The notes beneath the pieces are model-generated. The model was given only the letters and a program-made list of their open reading frames with translations, did not search any database and had not been told where the DNA came from. The position numbers and the translations under genes were made by a program. Source: Hamadaea tsunoensis DSM 44101 (GTDB lineage Bacteria > Actinomycetota > Actinomycetes > Mycobacteriales > Micromonosporaceae). From it: a stretch of 64,000 nt of DNA. Shown here in pieces: positions 63,066 to 64,000 of the stretch; position 1 is the stretch's first letter, and every line of letters starts with the position of its first letter. The stretch lies in the NCBI RefSeq assembly GCF_000428945.1, contig NZ_AUAX01000003.1, positions 434,001 through 498,000 on the forward strand, read 5' to 3'.

Positions 63066-63833
63066 TCACGCATGTGTGGCGGGCGTCACGCTCGGCTTCC
63101 CGCTCGGCGTACCCGAGGCGGACGGGGACGGCGACGGCGACGGGGAGGCGTTCGGCAGCGGCTGGCCCGGGCTCACCGCGCCCGGCAACGTGATCGACGG
63201 CGGTGCCGGAGTCGGGTTGCCCACGAGGATCAGGCTGCCCGCCTTCGTACGCGCGCCGGTCAGCATCCCGCCCGGCCCGTAGCAGTAGATCCCCGCGTCG
63301 ACCGGGGACGACACCGAGACCGCCGAGCTGTCGACCGCGAAGCACGTTCCGGCCACGCCGGGCAGCGCCTGCGCGATCGAGACGGACAGCGCCGCCTGCC
63401 GGTCCATGAACACGTCCAGCCAGTCGGTGAACAGGTGCTGCAGGTGCGGGTCGTACGCCGAGGCGATCCGGGTCAGGCGTACGCAGCCGGCGGCGGGCAG
63501 GGCGCACTGGTAGAGCACGCCGCCGACGCGTAACAGGGCGACGTCGACGGTCCCGCCGAGCGCCTGCCGGGTCAGGTCGAGCCGCCAGTCCCCGTTGGCC
63601 GTGGACATCGCGGTCACGTTCCGGTCGGGCTTCCCCGCGACCTTCAGCGTGTACGCGGCCACGACGTGCAGATCCTTCGCCCCGGCGGCCATGGCGGCCA
63701 GCTGCGTACGCGGATCTCCCGGTGCCGGCGAGGCCGTGTCCTCGGGAATCGGGGCCGGCAGCTGGTCACTGCAGGCGGTGAGGGCGAAACAGACCGCCGC
63801 GGCGGCCAGGAGGGTCCAGGGTGCCCGGCGCAT
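63066..63833 (-). CDS. Secreted lipoprotein of unknown function
   Basis: 255 residues. A lipobox (LTAC, Cys near residue 21) follows a 20-residue signal. The mature protein is beta-rich with four Cys (QCALPAAGC, GTCFAV, GIYCYG), compatible with two disulfides, and ends in a Ser/Pro-rich tail. It resembles LppX/LprG-shaped lipoproteins only in length. The C-terminal SPSPSPSPS tract suggests a wall linker. ATG 63833. Confidence 0.85.
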   Translation of the reverse strand: MRRAPWTLLAAAAVCFALTACSDQLPAPIPEDTASPAPGDPRTQLAAMAAGAKDLHVVAAYTLKVAGKPDRNVTAMSTANGDWRLDLTRQALGGTVDVALLRVGGVLYQCALPAAGCVRLTRIASAYDPHLQHLFTDWLDVFMDRQAALSVSIAQALPGVAGTCFAVDSSAVSVSSPVDAGIYCYGPGGMLTGARTKAGSLILVGNPTPAPPSITLPGAVSPGQPLPNASPSPSPSPSASGTPSGKPSVTPATHA

Positions 63834-64000
63834 GGCGGCATTCTCGCCCGGCGTACACCCAAACGGATGGAAGCCTTGCGGCGCGTCGCGGGCGTGACCG
63901 AAGGCGTGCCCGGTGCCTCAGCGAGCGTTCAGGAGATCTTCTACCGATGGTCAGATGATGGGAACGGACTGTGTTGGCCCACCCCTGCTGCCGGTATCCT
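63834..64000. other. Right-edge intergenic region
   Basis: 167 bases with no gene, hairpin or convincing promoter that I can see. It probably lies between the lipoprotein start and a gene outside the window. Confidence 0.5.

Overview
This window is high-GC actinobacterial chromosome, most likely from the family Micromonosporaceae (Actinoplanes/Micromonospora-like). The evidence is the ESX (type VII) genes, a WblA-type WhiB regulator, a chaplin-like surface protein, DUF3159 and DUF4177 proteins, frequent GTG starts, ATGA/GTGA stop-start overlaps, and a conspicuous excess of GTACG-containing words. No phage, insertion sequence or CRISPR array is visible. One tRNA gene (Pro, CGG) is present.

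Layout. (1) 1-3.6 kb looks like the edge of an integrated mobile element: a truncated M23 peptidase, an unknown protein, a membrane protein of visibly lower GC, a coiled-coil/HTH protein and a small membrane protein. (2) 3.6-10.7 kb holds a hydrolase, two helical proteins of unknown function, a CPA1 antiporter, and a compact module of FtsK/SpoIIIE-like ATPase + coiled-coil membrane protein + small helical protein. (3) 10.8-23.2 kb is a housekeeping block: a DUF559-like protein, folE, ftsH, hpt, a secreted subtilase, a PBP4-type carboxypeptidase (dacB-like), ppa, a zincin and tilS. The order is rearranged relative to Mycobacterium tuberculosis. The start of the dacB-like gene contains a dense run of DnaA-box-like 9-mers. 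(4) 23.2-30.1 kb has ESX core genes eccC, eccD and mycP, without eccB, eccE or esx genes. (5) 30.2-36.1 kb has a MarP-type protease, a CoA-type Nudix hydrolase, a TlpA-like lipoprotein, endonuclease III, a CapA-like protein, CbiZ and Crp. (6) 36.2-47.1 kb has the chaplin-like protein, an acyl-CoA carboxylase alpha/beta pair, a Ser/Thr kinase, a zinc-ribbon adenylate-cyclase/STAND-like giant, an MBL hydrolase, RidA and a DUF4177 protein. (7) 47.2-55.7 kb has a proline-rich membrane protein, then the conserved actinobacterial block of two ArsA/GET3-like ATPases, a class A PBP, wblA, GatB/YqeY, a metallophosphoesterase and tRNA-Pro. (8) 55.8-58.4 kb is a second ESX-type export cassette: a YbaB-like protein, an EspC-like protein and a large helical cargo candidate. 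(9) 58.4-64 kb has DUF3159, a DUF4239-like protein, a secreted propeller-like protein, a GAF-GAF-GGDEF cyclase and a lipoprotein.

Functional themes are envelope biogenesis and secretion (ESX core, FtsK-like module, PBPs, subtilases, chaplin) and signalling (Crp, class III cyclase, GGDEF, kinase, WblA). Non-coding structure is unusually rich. Two convergent gaps carry copies of a shared roughly 40-bp repeat, one of them as a long hairpin. There is also a 63-bp exact-spacing tandem duplication, a 25-bp near-perfect palindrome in a divergent promoter, and a four-copy short repeat.
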